From the NCBI RefSeq assembly GCF_026262625.1, contig NZ_SHNN01000005.1:124001-188000 (forward strand): a stretch of 64,000 nucleotides of DNA. Direction: 5' to 3'. This stretch comes from Candidatus Litorirhabdus singularis. GTDB taxonomy: Bacteria > Pseudomonadota > Gammaproteobacteria > Pseudomonadales > Halieaceae. Below the pieces are notes generated by a model. The model did not search any database. It saw only the letters and a list, made by a program, of their open reading frames with translations, and was not told the DNA's origin. The position numbers were made by a program, and so were the translations under genes. Every line of letters starts with the position of its first letter. Within the stretch, counting starts at the first letter, position 1. Below are positions 1 through 9,974 of the stretch, piece after piece.

Positions 1-2540
1 AGCAGACATTGCTGGCCTATTTAAAGCGCAGTCATGGCGAAGACAATGAAAGTGATGCGCCCAAGCGTATCGTGCTCAAGCGCAAAACAGTAAGCACTCT
101 GAAAGCATCAGGCTCCCAGAGTAAGAGAACGGTGAACGTGGAAGTGCGGAAAAAACGCACTTATATCAAACGCGATGCTGAAGACGCCACCGATGAAGAA
201 GTACTGGAAGCGGTTGTAGAAGAGACGCCGGTTGTCGAGCCCGAGATTGTTGCAGAGGCTGAGCCCGTTGTTGAGGCGGAAGAGGTTGCCGAGGTAGAAG
301 CAGAGCCAGAAGCGGCTAAAGCACCCGAACGTGACCTCGATGCACCGATAGATCGAGCAAATCTCGATCCTGAAGAGATTCGACAGCTTGCTGCACTGAA
401 GCGCCAGCGCCGTGAGGCGGATGAAAAATTAGAGCGCGAGGCCTCAGCGGCGGCGCGCAAGGCTGAAAAAGCTGCTGAAGCCCGCAAACTGGCGGAAGTC
501 GCAAAAGTTCCCGAGGAAACCGAGACCAAGAGCCGCGAGATTCGGCCCAAGCGTTTGCACGATGCACCCAAGGCAGCAGAGCCTGAGCGCAAGAAGAAAG
601 CGGGTCGTGGTGAGCGACCTGGCTCACAGGGTCGCGGCAAGCAGCGCGGACATAATCTGTCTTTGAATCAGATAGAAGCTGCCGACGGCGGCACTATGCG
701 GCGCCGTGGTGGACGCAAAAAGAACATCTCCAAGACTCACGAAGAACATGGGCGGCATGGTTTTGAAATGCCTACAGAGCAGAAGAAAGCAGAAGTTGCA
801 CTGGGCGATGCGATATCTGTAGGTGATCTGGCTGTGCAAATGTCGGTTAAGGCCGGTGAAATCATCAAGGAATTGATGAAGCTGGGCGTCATGGCAAACA
901 TCAACCAGATGATTGATCAGGACACAGCTATCTTAGTTGTGGAAGAGCTTGGACACGGCTATCGCACGGTCAGTGATGACGCGCTGGAAGACGAGTTGGT
1001 AGAAACTCTGGCACTGCACGAAGGTAGCGGGGAGCCGCGCGCGCCGGTGGTTACTGTGATGGGTCACGTCGACCACGGTAAGACATCGTTGCTGGACTAT
1101 ATTCGCAAGGCTCAGGTTGCCGAAGGCGAGGCCGGAGGTATAACCCAGCATATTGGTGCCTACCACGTAGAAACCGACCACGGCATGATTTCCTTTTTGG
1201 ATACACCGGGGCACGCGGCGTTTACTGCCATGCGTGCTCGTGGCGCCAAGAGTACTGATATTGTGATTTTGGTGGTGGCTGCCGATGACGGCGTAATGCC
1301 GCAGACTGAAGAGGCCGTGCTCCATGCGCGTGCAGCACAGGTTCCTTTGATTGTAGCCGTCAACAAGATGGACAAAGAAGGTGCAGATCCGGATCGGGTA
1401 CGTAACGAACTGGCTGCCAAAGACGTTATTCCTGAAGAGTGGGGCGGCGAAACGCAGTTTGTAAACGTCTCCGCGCAAACCGGTGATGGTGTTACAGAAT
1501 TACTGGATGCGGTTCTCCTGCAGTCAGAGTTACTGGAGCTGCAAGCTCCACGCGATGTCCCGGCTCAAGGTATTGTGATCGAGTCGCGTCTGGATAAAGG
1601 CCGCGGAGCCGTAGCATCATTGTTGGTTCAAAGCGGTACCTTACGCCAAGGTGATATCGTATTGGCAGGTCTGCAGGCTGGCCGTGTACGGGCGATGCTC
1701 GACGAAAACGGTAAGCCGATAGCAGAAGCAGGGCCCTCTATTCCCGTTGAGATACTCGGTCTGGATGGCACTCCCGATGCCGGCGACCCGTTCGCTGTAG
1801 TTGAGAGTGAAAAGCGGGCACGCGAGATTGCAGAAGCGCGTCAGCTGAAACTCAGAGATAGCAAGTTGCAGCGCCAGCAAGCGGCCAAGCTCGACAATAT
1901 GTTCGAGAGTATGACCGCAGGTGATAAGCAATCGCTTAACGTGGTGGTGAAGGCGGACGTACGTGGCTCGCTGGAAGCTATTCAATCTGCGTTGCTTGAT
2001 CTGGGTAACGATGAGGTCAAGGTGAATATTGTCAGTGGTGGTGTTGGCGGTATAGCCGAGACCGACGTAACACTGGCACTGACCACCGAAGCAGTTATCT
2101 TTGGCTTTAATGTGCGAGCCGACAATGCGGCGCGCAAGTTGGTCGAAGACGAAGGCTTGGATATGCGTTACTACAACGTTATCTATAACCTGATTGATGA
2201 CGTCAAGGCGGCACTGGTGGGCATGTTGGCACCGGAGCTACGCGAAGAAATTGTTGGCATCGCGGAAGTGCGCGACGTGTTCAGCTCGCCCAAGTTTGGC
2301 CAAATTGCAGGTTGCATGGTCACCGAGGGCACTGTGTATCGCAGCAAGCCGATTCGGGTGTTGCGCGAGAACGTGGTTATCTACGAAGGTGAATTGGAAT
2401 CACTGCGTCGTTTCAAAGATGACGCCAGTGAAGTTCGCAGCGGTACCGAGTGTGGTATTGGCGTTAAGAACTACACTGACGTGAAGGCCGGTGACTTGAT
2501 CGAAGTGTATGAAGTCAAGGAGATCGCCCGTACCCTTTAA
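1..2540 (+). CDS. infB: translation initiation factor IF-2 (5' end outside window)
   Basis: IF-2 is the GTPase that brings initiator fMet-tRNA to the 30S subunit and promotes subunit joining in the cytoplasm. The reading frame is open from base 3, and the first residues ([14 protein letters not shown]) match the end of the IF-2 N-terminal subdomain, so only a short N-terminal piece is missing. In order one sees a charged Glu/Ala/Lys-rich linker, a second IF2-N segment, the G domain with [17 protein letters not shown] and NKMDK, and the C-terminal domains ending KEIARTL. It is the first gene of infB-rbfA-truB here; rbfA begins 12 bases after its stop, which indicates one transcript. In gammaproteobacteria this cluster normally follows nusA. 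The identification is secure; the true start cannot be seen. Confidence 0.98.
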   Translation, partial: QTLLAYLKRSHGEDNESDAPKRIVLKRKTVSTLKASGSQSKRTVNVEVRKKRTYIKRDAEDATDEEVLEAVVEETPVVEPEIVAEAEPVVEAEEVAEVEAEPEAAKAPERDLDAPIDRANLDPEEIRQLAALKRQRREADEKLEREASAAARKAEKAAEARKLAEVAKVPEETETKSREIRPKRLHDAPKAAEPERKKKAGRGERPGSQGRGKQRGHNLSLNQIEAADGGTMRRRGGRKKNISKTHEEHGRHGFEMPTEQKKAEVALGDAISVGDLAVQMSVKAGEIIKELMKLGVMANINQMIDQDTAILVVEELGHGYRTVSDDALEDELVETLALHEGSGEPRAPVVTVMGHVDHGKTSLLDYIRKAQVAEGEAGGITQHIGAYHVETDHGMISFLDTPGHAAFTAMRARGAKSTDIVILVVAADDGVMPQTEEAVLHARAAQVPLIVAVNKMDKEGADPDRVRNELAAKDVIPEEWGGETQFVNVSAQTGDGVTELLDAVLLQSELLELQAPRDVPAQGIVIESRLDKGRGAVASLLVQSGTLRQGDIVLAGLQAGRVRAMLDENGKPIAEAGPSIPVEILGLDGTPDAGDPFAVVESEKRAREIAEARQLKLRDSKLQRQQAAKLDNMFESMTAGDKQSLNVVVKADVRGSLEAIQSALLDLGNDEVKVNIVSGGVGGIAETDVTLALTTEAVIFGFNVRADNAARKLVEDEGLDMRYYNVIYNLIDDVKAALVGMLAPELREEIVGIAEVRDVFSSPKFGQIAGCMVTEGTVYRSKPIRVLRENVVIYEGELESLRRFKDDASEVRSGTECGIGVKNYTDVKAGDLIEVYEVKEIARTL

Positions 2541-2552
2541 GGGGCGGTTGCC

Positions 2553-2960
2553 ATGGCCAGGGAATTTCAACGATCTGATAGGGTATCCGACTTCTTGCGC
2601 AAGGAGTTGGCAAGCCTGTTGCAATTGGAATTACGTGACCCGCGGGTCGGCATGGTGAGTATTACAAGTGTGGACGTCAGTCGAGACTTGGCTTATGCAC
2701 GCGTGTATTGCACCGTGCTGGGTAAGGATGATGTCGAGGCGGCTGAAGAATCTTTGGCTGCGCTGAACAAGGCAGCGGGTTTTTTGCGAACGCGACTATC
2801 CAAGGGCAGTAAAATGCGCACCGTGCCGCAGTTGCGTTTTCTGTTTGATAGCAGTGTAGGCCGCGGTGCCTATATGGAAGAACTGATCGGTAAGGCCGTT
2901 GCTGCAGACTCAGATATGGACGAAGACACCGACAGCCAGACACCGGAAGGCGAGGTCTAG
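2553..2960 (+). CDS. rbfA: 30S ribosome-binding factor RbfA
   Basis: RbfA binds the small subunit during late 16S rRNA maturation and is needed for growth in the cold. The 135-residue product has the usual family length and starts MAREFQRSDRVSDFLRKELA. It carries the conserved DPRVGMVSITSVDVSRDLAYARVY strand-helix-strand core of the KH-like fold and ends in an acidic tail. It lies between infB (12-base gap) and truB, whose GTG start shares a base with the rbfA stop (TAGTG), so translation of the two is probably coupled. This placement is standard. Nothing unusual is seen. Confidence 0.97.
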   Translation: MAREFQRSDRVSDFLRKELASLLQLELRDPRVGMVSITSVDVSRDLAYARVYCTVLGKDDVEAAEESLAALNKAAGFLRTRLSKGSKMRTVPQLRFLFDSSVGRGAYMEELIGKAVAADSDMDEDTDSQTPEGEV

Positions 2961-3886
2961 TGGGCCGTCGCAATAAGGGTAGGCCTGTTAACGGTATTCT
3001 AGTGCTGGACAAACCACTGGGCGTTAGCTCGAACCGTGCGCTGCAAACTGCCAAACACCTCTATTTTGCGGCTAAGGCCGGACATACCGGTAGTCTTGAT
3101 CCGCTGGCCACCGGGGTTTTACCGCTGTGTTTTGGTGAGGCGACCAAGTTTTCCCAGTACCTGTTAGATGCCGATAAGACCTATCTGAGCACGTTTCAGT
3201 TGGGTGCGACCACAGCCACCGGCGACAGCGAAGGTGAGGTGGTTGCAGAGCAGGATGCCAGCTTTGTTACCGAGGCCATGGTGGCTGAGGCAATAGGGCC
3301 ATTTCGTGGGCCGATAGAGCAAATTCCGCCCATGTACTCGGCACTGAAGCACCAAGGGCAGCCATTGTACAAATTGGCTAGAGCGGGGCAGGAAGTCGAA
3401 CGCAAAGCTCGTGCTGTTACTATTTATGAATATGAGTTATTAGCCTTCAGACCCGGGCCACGGCCTCAGGTAGATGTTAAAATTGCCTGCAGCAAAGGCA
3501 CCTATATTCGCTCTCTGGCAGAAGACCTTGGAGCGGCATTGGCGTGCGGTGGGCATGTGAGTGCGCTGCGCAGGATTCAGGCAGGGCCGTTTGGCATTGA
3601 AGATGCCTATACCATGACTGCTCTGGAACAGCTCAAAGAAGAAGATGCGTATACCAATATGGATGCGCTGTTGCTGCCCTCGGATGCAGCGCTGGGTGCA
3701 TTACCCATGGTCAGATTGACCGAATCCGGAGGATTTTATATACGCCAGGGACAACCGGTCCAGGTGCCGCTAGCCCCCGTTAGTGGGTTGGTAAGAGTAG
3801 GTTTGGAGACCGGTGAATTTTTAGGTGTAGGAGAAATATTAGACGATGGGCGCGTGGCGCCGCGTCGACTGATAGTCAGCCAGTAG
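2960..3886 (+). CDS. truB: tRNA pseudouridine-55 synthase TruB
   Basis: TruB converts U55 in the T loop of elongator tRNAs to pseudouridine. The 308-residue protein has the family motif GHTGSLDPLATGVLP with the catalytic aspartate at residue 47, the KGTYIRSLAEDLG motif, and a short C-terminal PUA-like segment. The start is GTG at 2960, overlapping the rbfA stop by one base; starting there gives the usual N terminus (NGILVLDKPLGVSSN). A hairpin followed by a T-rich tract directly after the gene (3899-3931) suggests that some or all infB-rbfA-truB transcripts end before rpsO. Confidence 0.97.
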   Translation: MGRRNKGRPVNGILVLDKPLGVSSNRALQTAKHLYFAAKAGHTGSLDPLATGVLPLCFGEATKFSQYLLDADKTYLSTFQLGATTATGDSEGEVVAEQDASFVTEAMVAEAIGPFRGPIEQIPPMYSALKHQGQPLYKLARAGQEVERKARAVTIYEYELLAFRPGPRPQVDVKIACSKGTYIRSLAEDLGAALACGGHVSALRRIQAGPFGIEDAYTMTALEQLKEEDAYTNMDALLLPSDAALGALPMVRLTESGGFYIRQGQPVQVPLAPVSGLVRVGLETGEFLGVGEILDDGRVAPRRLIVSQ

Positions 3887-3898
3887 GGCTGACGCGAA

Positions 3899-3931
3899 CC
3901 TGTCTGTAAATATGCACGGGCAGGCTCTTTT
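3899..3931 (+). terminator. intrinsic terminator after truB
   Basis: CCTGTCTGT (3899-3907) pairs with ACGGGCAGG (3916-3924) over nine positions, including G-U pairs, around an eight-base loop. The sequence CTCTTTT follows. It stands 13 bases after the truB stop and separates the infB operon from rpsO. Confidence 0.7.
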
Positions 3932-3958
3932 GACGTAACGGCGGTGATAACCGTCAAA
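3929..3958 (+). promoter_or_regulatory. inverted repeat in the rpsO leader
   Basis: TTTGACG (3929-3935) and CGTCAAA (3952-3958) form a perfect 7-base inverted repeat about 25 bases before the rpsO start. S15 is known in several bacteria to bind its own mRNA leader and repress translation, so this could be part of such a structure. No published S15 leader class was recognised, and the element overlaps the T tract of the truB terminator. Confidence 0.3.
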
Positions 3959-3981
3959 GGCATATTAGCTAGGAGATTAAC

Positions 3982-4251
3982 ATGGCACTTAGTGCAACTG
4001 TAAAAGCAGAAATCGTAAAAGACTACCAACTTGCCGAGGGAGACACTGGTTCTCCTGAAGTTCAGGTCGCTTTATTGACAGCGAATATCAATGAGCTGCA
4101 AGGACACTTTTCATCTCACAAGCATGACCATCACTCGCGTCGCGGGCTGATTCGTATGGTCAACCAGCGTCGTAAATTGCTGGATTATCTGAAGCGCAAA
4201 GACGCTGCACGCTACGGTGAGCTGATCAAGAGACTTGGCTTACGTCGCTAA
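3982..4251 (+). CDS. rpsO: 30S ribosomal protein S15
   Basis: S15 is a primary binding protein of the 16S rRNA central domain. The 89-residue product has the exact family length and the conserved segments [40 protein letters not shown] and the C-terminal IKRLGLRR. An AGGAG sequence precedes the ATG. It sits between truB and pnp as in many gammaproteobacteria. A strong hairpin with a T run starts 8 bases after the stop codon, so rpsO can be made as its own short mRNA as well as by read-through into pnp. Confidence 0.98.
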   Translation: MALSATVKAEIVKDYQLAEGDTGSPEVQVALLTANINELQGHFSSHKHDHHSRRGLIRMVNQRRKLLDYLKRKDAARYGELIKRLGLRR

Positions 4252-4258
4252 AAATTGG

Positions 4259-4291
4259 CCGGGCGGCCGCCAACTGCGGTAGCCCGGTTTT
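4259..4291 (+). terminator. intrinsic terminator between rpsO and pnp
   Basis: CCGGGC (4259-4264) pairs with GCCCGG (4282-4287). An inner CCGC/GCGG stem (4267-4270 and 4276-4279) is separated by a 2x2 internal loop, and TTTT follows at 4288-4291. The position matches the partial rpsO terminator known in E. coli, and the stem is also a plausible RNase III target ahead of pnp. Confidence 0.8.
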
Positions 4292-4315
4292 ACTGTCTGA
4301 AATTGGAGAAAAATT

Positions 4316-6460
4316 GTGAATCCCGTAACAAAAACTTTCAAGTACGGTGACCAAACGGTCACACTAGAAACGGGGCGTATCGCACGGCAGGCAACTGGTT
4401 CTGTGCTGGTCACGGTAGAAAACACTTCGGTACTGGTTACTGTTGTTGCCGAAAGATCTTCTAAGCCCGGTCAGCCCTTCTTCCCACTGGGTGTGCACTA
4501 CATTGAGAAAGCCTATGCCGTTGGTAAGATACCCGGTGGCTTTTTCAAGCGTGAAGCACGTCCTTCTGAGAAAGAAACACTGACGTCGCGTTTGATTGAT
4601 CGCCCGATCCGTCCACTGTTCCCTAATGACTTCATGAACGAAGTGCAGGTTGTTTGTACCGTGATGTCAGCGGACAAGCACATTGATCCTGATATCGTCG
4701 CCATGATTGGAACCTCTGCCGCGTTGGCAATTTCTGGTGTTCCGTTCAATGGTCCTATCGGTGGCGCTCGTGTCGGTTATACCGAAGCACAGGGCTACAT
4801 GCTGAACCCAACCTATGCGCAGCTGGCTGAAAGCAAGCTGGATATGATCGTTGCCGGTACCAAGGACGCGGTACTGATGGTTGAGTCGCAGGCGCAGGAG
4901 CTGAGCGAAGATCAAATGCTGGGCGCTGTGCTGTTTGCTCACCAAGAGATGCAGACCGTTATTCAGGCCATTACTGAGCTCGCTGCTGAAGCCGGCAAGC
5001 CCGCATGGGAATGGGAAGCACCTGTTGTGGATGCTGAGCTGTTGGCTAAAGTAGAAGCCAGCATCAAGGCGCCTTTAGGTGAGGCTTATCGCATCACCGA
5101 GAAGGCTGAGCGTTACGCTAACGTCAGTGCCCTGAAAAAGCAGGTTGTTGCGGAGTTGTGTGTCGGCGACGATGCGCCTGATGCAGATGATGTTAAAGAC
5201 CTGTTCAAGAAAGTTGAAAAAGATCTGGTCCGCAAGCGCATTCTCGCTGGCGAGCCGCGTATCGACGGTCGTGATACCCGCACTGTGCGTGCTATCGCCT
5301 GTGAAGTTGATATCCTGTCAAAAGCACACGGTTCTGCGTTGTTCACCCGTGGTGAGACTCAGGCTATTGGCGCTGTGACATTGGGTTCTACCCGTGATTC
5401 ACAGATCATTGACGCACTGGAAGGCGAGCGTCGTGATCCGTTTATGCTGCACTACAACTTCCCTCCCTACTCAGTAGGTGAGGCCGGTCGTATTGGCTTC
5501 ACCAACCGTCGTGAGATTGGTCACGGTCGTTTGGCGCGTCGCGGTCTGGCGGCAGTGCTGCCTAACTCTGATGACTGGCCTTATACAACACGTGTTGTAT
5601 CAGAAATTACTGAGTCTAACGGTTCCAGCTCTATGGCCAGCGTCTGTGTTGGTTCCATGGCAATGATGGCAGCGGGCGTACCTCTGTCAGCGCCGGTAGC
5701 TGGAATAGCCATGGGTCTGGTTAAGGACGGCAACCAGTTTGCAGTTCTGACTGATATCCTCGGTGATGAAGATCACTTGGGTGACATGGACTTTAAAGTC
5801 GCTGGTACTGCTGAAGGTGTTACCGCACTGCAAATGGATATCAAGATTGAAGGTATCAATGAGCAGATCATGGATATTGCTCTGGAACAGGCACTGCAGG
5901 CTCGCTTGCACATTCTGGGTCAGATGAATGAAGTGATTTCAACGCACCGCGTTGAAGTGAACGCCAATGCGCCTAGCATGATGACTCTGAAGGTCGATTC
6001 CGACAAGATCCGCGACATCATCGGCAAGGGCGGCGCAACTATCCGTTCTATCACCGAAGAGACTGGCGCTACTATCGATATTGATGATGACGGCACAGTG
6101 CGTATCTTTGGCCAGAATCAGGCAGATCGTGATGCAGCCGTTGCCAAGGTTGAAGAAATCACCGCTGAAGCTGAAGTGGGTGCTGTCTACACCGGCACCG
6201 TGGCTCGCATCGTTGATTTTGGCGCCTTCATCAATATTCTGCCCGGCAAAGATGGTCTGGTGCACATCTCGCAGATTGCCGCAGAACGTGTTGAGAACGT
6301 AACCGACTACTTGAGCGAAGGCCAGGAAATACAGGTTAAAGTCCTCGACGTCGATCAGCGTGGTCGTATCAAGCTGAGTATCAAAGAGCTGCTGGAAGAT
6401 CAGGCAGCAGAAGCCAAGGAAGCTGCTCCGGCAGCCGCTGAGGAAGCTGCGCAGGACTAA
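4316..6460 (+). CDS. pnp: polyribonucleotide nucleotidyltransferase (PNPase)
   Basis: PNPase degrades mRNA 3'-to-5' by phosphorolysis and is the exonuclease of the RNA degradosome. The protein has 714 residues, normal for the family. It contains two RNase PH-like domains (the second with the [13 protein letters not shown] active-site region), then a KH domain ([20 protein letters not shown]), then an S1 domain ([20 protein letters not shown]), and an Ala/Glu-rich tail. The start is GTG at 4316, preceded by TTGGAGAAAAA. An UUCG-capped terminator follows. In E. coli the mRNA leader is autoregulated after RNase III cleavage; the rpsO-pnp hairpin could serve this role here, which is an inference. 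Confidence 0.98.
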   Translation: MNPVTKTFKYGDQTVTLETGRIARQATGSVLVTVENTSVLVTVVAERSSKPGQPFFPLGVHYIEKAYAVGKIPGGFFKREARPSEKETLTSRLIDRPIRPLFPNDFMNEVQVVCTVMSADKHIDPDIVAMIGTSAALAISGVPFNGPIGGARVGYTEAQGYMLNPTYAQLAESKLDMIVAGTKDAVLMVESQAQELSEDQMLGAVLFAHQEMQTVIQAITELAAEAGKPAWEWEAPVVDAELLAKVEASIKAPLGEAYRITEKAERYANVSALKKQVVAELCVGDDAPDADDVKDLFKKVEKDLVRKRILAGEPRIDGRDTRTVRAIACEVDILSKAHGSALFTRGETQAIGAVTLGSTRDSQIIDALEGERRDPFMLHYNFPPYSVGEAGRIGFTNRREIGHGRLARRGLAAVLPNSDDWPYTTRVVSEITESNGSSSMASVCVGSMAMMAAGVPLSAPVAGIAMGLVKDGNQFAVLTDILGDEDHLGDMDFKVAGTAEGVTALQMDIKIEGINEQIMDIALEQALQARLHILGQMNEVISTHRVEVNANAPSMMTLKVDSDKIRDIIGKGGATIRSITEETGATIDIDDDGTVRIFGQNQADRDAAVAKVEEITAEAEVGAVYTGTVARIVDFGAFINILPGKDGLVHISQIAAERVENVTDYLSEGQEIQVKVLDVDQRGRIKLSIKELLEDQAAEAKEAAPAAAEEAAQD

Positions 6461-6508
6461 TTCTTTAGTCTGCATAGTGACCGGTGTTTTGGTACCGGTC
6501 ACACCTTT

Positions 6509-6533
6509 AAAGGGGCCTTCGGGCCTCTTTTTT
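6509..6533 (+). terminator. intrinsic terminator after pnp with TTCG tetraloop
   Basis: GGGGCC (6512-6517) and GGCCTC (6522-6527) pair around a TTCG tetraloop, extended by A-T pairs outside and followed by a run of six T. It lies about 50 bases after the pnp stop codon. Confidence 0.88.
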
Positions 6534-6657
6534 GTGCGCGATTGGGCGTGCGGGCAGTGTTCTGTCGCCTATTTTTTGCCTTATTTGCGGGACCGGTGTA
6601 TTCAAGGCTTTGTTGGTGGCGCTAGTTATGGCACTCTTTCGGGCCAAGGAGTTTTAC

Positions 6658-8568
6658 ATGATGTTTTTTGCCCGCAATACAACCCTGTTTCTTATCGCTA
6701 TCACGCTCATCGGCTGCGATAGCGACAATGACAACAATTTTATTGATGGAGGCTCTGAGCCGCCAGAACTGATGCAGGAAACGCTGACCCTGCCCAGCGC
6801 CGCGCAGCCGGCATTTACGCCAGGTAGTCCGGGTGTAGTGGTCACCAATCCTGCATTGCTGGAGCAGTTTGGCTCCAATAATTTCAGCCTGAACAATGCC
6901 GTCTATACCCGCTATTCACTGTCTGACCAGGACACCTCACAACCCGATGCCATTTTGGTGCTAGTGCCCGGATTTGAAGGTGGCGCTGCCAATTTTTCCA
7001 AGTTGGCAGAGAATCTTATGCTTCGGGCCCAAGCCGATACTGGCCAGGTGTTTGAAGTATGGGCGGTGGACCGGCGCAGTAATCAGCTGGAGGACCTGGC
7101 GGGTTTCAACATTGCTGAGCGTGAACAAGACGCGTCCATCGGCTTGAACTTCCTGTTTGGGGAGGAACTGGGTATGCCGCTGGAAGGACCACTGCAGGAT
7201 GAGCTTGGACGCCGTGCGATTATCTATAACAGTAGTGATGACCTCGCCTTTTTTGCACAGTGGACTGAGCTGACGCATTCGCAGGATATCGATGCGGTGG
7301 TAGAGGCGGCCCGTGACCGCGCGGCTAATAACAACGTGTTTCTGGGCGGACATTCTGCGGGTACTGGTTATGCGGCGCGCTATGCAGCAACTGATCTTGA
7401 TCTAACGCCAGCTGCTGTGGTCCCAGGCTACGCTAAACTGCGCGGACTGGTCATGTTTGATGGTGGTGGCGGCCGACTCGGTGAGGTCCCCAGTGAAGCT
7501 CTGTTAGACAGTATTGAGGCTCGCTTTGATGGTGGTCTCTATGGCGCCGTGCGCGATCAGGCACCGCGCTGTATTGATGGCTTAACCGCCTGCACGGTCG
7601 ACACTGAGTCCACTGATTGTGGGGCGTTTGCTAACACCAGCTGCACTGAGAGCACCACCGCTTACACCGTATTGTCGAGCCTGCTACCGACCGAGGTGTT
7701 TGCCGCTTCGTCAGTCTCTGCCCTGGATGCCGCGATTAACGGCGACGGTGTGATATCCATTCTACAGGCGGACCAGGGCGGTATCCCTGGCAATAACGCT
7801 ATCGAACAAATTTCGGCGTTGGCTGGTTTGCAATTGCTGCTGGGTTCAGAGCCAGCCAGTTCAACATCCCTAATGGGAAACTTTCTGGATGATGACGGCT
7901 TGCCGGCGGGTATTTTCCCTTTCCTGGCAGTCTCTGTGGGCGCCCCTGGCCCCGCGGATAACGGTGTGAACACCTGGCTTGGTATAGATCAGGAGCTGCC
8001 AGCCGAATCCACTCCGGACAACGGTCCCGCGCCTACCGACCTTGCGGCCAGTGCGGTGTGGGGTGTAGAGGCGGAGGTCACCGATCTTGTTAATGACATA
8101 CTACCGCAGTTCTATGCTGGCGATACCAATTTTACCGACTGGTATTACCCCGCATCTGGATTATCGGTAACCTCCGGACTGGGGCTGGACAGCAGCGCTC
8201 TGTCGGCACCGCCGCCGGTCGGAAGAGGGCGTAGTGATATTGCTAACCGGACCCAGGCCAGCAATGTGGATATCCCGGTCATCAGCTTTGGCGGCAGCAA
8301 CGGTTTGTTGCCGGTATCCGGCGGCATGTTGGGCTACGCTGAAACGCTGGCTGCTTGCGCAGCGCCTGCCTGTGACAGCCTGACACCCAGGGTCATCGAT
8401 ACCGAGCAGCCCAGCACTGCGTTTCCGACATTCGGTGATGCCAGTGGTGGTTTTGAAGTTGTGATCGCCGAGGGCTATTCCCATTTGGATGTCATTACCG
8501 CCGTAGACGATGAAACCAACCCCATTATTGAGGCGTTGCTAGTCTTTATGCAGCGGCATTTGCAGTAG
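6658..8568 (+). CDS. predicted lipoprotein, alpha/beta-hydrolase fold
   Basis: The chosen ATG at 6658 follows AAGGAG by six bases and gives a classic lipoprotein signal, with hydrophobic residues 10-18 and the lipobox LIGC at Cys20. The mature part (about 617 residues) has a hydrolase core: VLVPGFEGGAANF, the nucleophile elbow GHSAG with Ser233, and a late YSHLD with His609 as probable catalytic His. The acid residue was not assigned. The Cys-rich stretch around residues 300-325 could form disulfides, consistent with a periplasmic or outer-membrane location. The protein is much larger than usual alpha/beta hydrolases, so there are insertions. Its stop codon lies only two bases before selA, which suggests co-transcription although no functional link to selenium is evident. 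The substrate is unknown. Confidence 0.75.
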   Translation: MMFFARNTTLFLIAITLIGCDSDNDNNFIDGGSEPPELMQETLTLPSAAQPAFTPGSPGVVVTNPALLEQFGSNNFSLNNAVYTRYSLSDQDTSQPDAILVLVPGFEGGAANFSKLAENLMLRAQADTGQVFEVWAVDRRSNQLEDLAGFNIAEREQDASIGLNFLFGEELGMPLEGPLQDELGRRAIIYNSSDDLAFFAQWTELTHSQDIDAVVEAARDRAANNNVFLGGHSAGTGYAARYAATDLDLTPAAVVPGYAKLRGLVMFDGGGGRLGEVPSEALLDSIEARFDGGLYGAVRDQAPRCIDGLTACTVDTESTDCGAFANTSCTESTTAYTVLSSLLPTEVFAASSVSALDAAINGDGVISILQADQGGIPGNNAIEQISALAGLQLLLGSEPASSTSLMGNFLDDDGLPAGIFPFLAVSVGAPGPADNGVNTWLGIDQELPAESTPDNGPAPTDLAASAVWGVEAEVTDLVNDILPQFYAGDTNFTDWYYPASGLSVTSGLGLDSSALSAPPPVGRGRSDIANRTQASNVDIPVISFGGSNGLLPVSGGMLGYAETLAACAAPACDSLTPRVIDTEQPSTAFPTFGDASGGFEVVIAEGYSHLDVITAVDDETNPIIEALLVFMQRHLQ

Positions 8569-8570
8569 TT

Positions 8571-9974
8571 ATGGCAGCAGACGCCGACAACCCGCAACGG
8601 CGAGTGCCGTCGGTGGATGCCATGCTGAAGCCATTGGCAGGCGCAGTCAGTCGCTGGGGGCATGGGCAAGTGGCTGAGCAGGTGCGCAGCGTACTGTCCC
8701 AGCTGCGGGCAGAGATTAGCGGCGGTGCTTCTCCTGGCGTTGATCTGCCGAGCCTCTGTGCACAGGTTGAAGCCGCTCTGGAAGCGCGTGAGGTAGCCTC
8801 GCTGAGGCCCGTGCTGAATCTAACCGGTACCGTGTTACACACCAATCTTGGGCGCGCCAGCCTGCCAGCGCAGGCAATTGCGGCAGTTGCCAAGGTAGCG
8901 GGTACGCCCAGTAATCTGGAATTTGATCTGGACAGCGGCCAGCGCGGTAAGCGTGACTCGCATGTTGAAGGGTTAATTTGTGAGTTGACCGGGGCAGAAG
9001 CCGCGACGGTGGTGAACAATAATGCCGCGGCGGTATTACTGGTGCTTAACACTTTGGCGATGAATCGCGAGGTGCCGGTTTCACGTGGGGAACTGGTTGA
9101 GATTGGCGGCTCGTTTCGTATTCCCGAGGTTATGCAGCGCTCTAATTGCACGCTGGTCGAAGTGGGTGCCACCAACCGCACCCACCTGAAAGACTTTCGG
9201 CAGGCGATATCAGAACACACCGCGCTGCTAATGAAAGTACACACCAGTAATTTTCGGGTGGAAGGTTTTACTAGTGTCGTGGACGAGAGCGAACTGGCCC
9301 AGTTGGCGCACGAGCATGATTTGCCGCTGGTGGTAGATTTGGGTAGCGGCAGTCTGGTTGATTTTGCGGCGCTCGGCTTGCCAGATGAACCCACCGCAGC
9401 GCAATCAATCGCCAATGGGGTGGATATCATTACCTTCAGCGGCGACAAATTGCTGGGTGGCCCACAAAGTGGCCTGATTGCTGGCCGCCGTGATCTGATT
9501 GAGCAGATTAATGCCAACCCGTTAAAGCGTGCGCTGCGATTGGACAAAATGACGTTAGCGGCGCTGGCAGAAGTGCTAAAACTGTATCGCAATCCGCAGA
9601 CACTGCTGCAAGAGCTGCCGACGCTGCGTCAGTTGACGCGACCACTGGCGGATATTCAGGAGCAGGCACGGCGATTACAGTCTGCCGTAGCAGCACTGAT
9701 GGGTCCTGTGTTTGAAGTGAGTGTGACCGATTGTGCCAGCCAGATTGGCAGCGGCGCCTTGCCCGTGGAGAATATTCCCAGCGCCGCGTTGCGGATAACC
9801 CCTTGTGACGCCGAGGAAGCTCGCCTGCGCGAACTCAGTAGCAGCTTACGTCATCTCCCGCTTCCTATTGTTGGCCGCCTGCACAAGGGCAGCCTATGGC
9901 TGGACCTGCGTTGTTTATCGGCAGATGCGGATTTGCTCGATGCATTGCAGCCACTGGCGGAGCCTTCGGCTTGA
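8571..9974 (+). CDS. selA: L-seryl-tRNA(Sec) selenium transferase
   Basis: SelA is the PLP enzyme that converts Ser-tRNA(Sec) to Sec-tRNA(Sec) using selenophosphate. The 467-residue protein has the N-terminal LPSVDAML-like region (here [11 protein letters not shown]), the [15 protein letters not shown] segment, and the PLP lysine in [11 protein letters not shown] (Lys293). It begins two bases after the upstream lipoprotein gene, and its TGA overlaps the proposed TTG start of selB, so a lipoprotein-selA-selB-tRNA(Sec) transcription unit is likely. selD, which supplies selenophosphate, is not in this window, and no selenoprotein gene was recognised nearby. Confidence 0.96.
   Translation: MAADADNPQRRVPSVDAMLKPLAGAVSRWGHGQVAEQVRSVLSQLRAEISGGASPGVDLPSLCAQVEAALEAREVASLRPVLNLTGTVLHTNLGRASLPAQAIAAVAKVAGTPSNLEFDLDSGQRGKRDSHVEGLICELTGAEAATVVNNNAAAVLLVLNTLAMNREVPVSRGELVEIGGSFRIPEVMQRSNCTLVEVGATNRTHLKDFRQAISEHTALLMKVHTSNFRVEGFTSVVDESELAQLAHEHDLPLVVDLGSGSLVDFAALGLPDEPTAAQSIANGVDIITFSGDKLLGGPQSGLIAGRRDLIEQINANPLKRALRLDKMTLAALAEVLKLYRNPQTLLQELPTLRQLTRPLADIQEQARRLQSAVAALMGPVFEVSVTDCASQIGSGALPVENIPSAALRITPCDAEEARLRELSSSLRHLPLPIVGRLHKGSLWLDLRCLSADADLLDALQPLAEPSA

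Noticed and set aside
6532-6657. Earlier in-frame start for the lipoprotein gene
   Set aside because: It would bury the lipoprotein signal and begins within the pnp terminator; ATG 6658 has AAGGAG at the right distance.
8546-9592. 348-codon minus-strand frame opposite selA
   Set aside because: Ser/Thr/Arg-rich antisense shadow of selA with no recognisable domain; selA is certain.
9896-9970. ATG 9896 as the start of selB
   Set aside because: It adds 25 residues before the conserved [14 protein letters not shown] start and lies deep within selA; the TTG at 9971 has a good ribosome-binding site and overlaps the selA stop.
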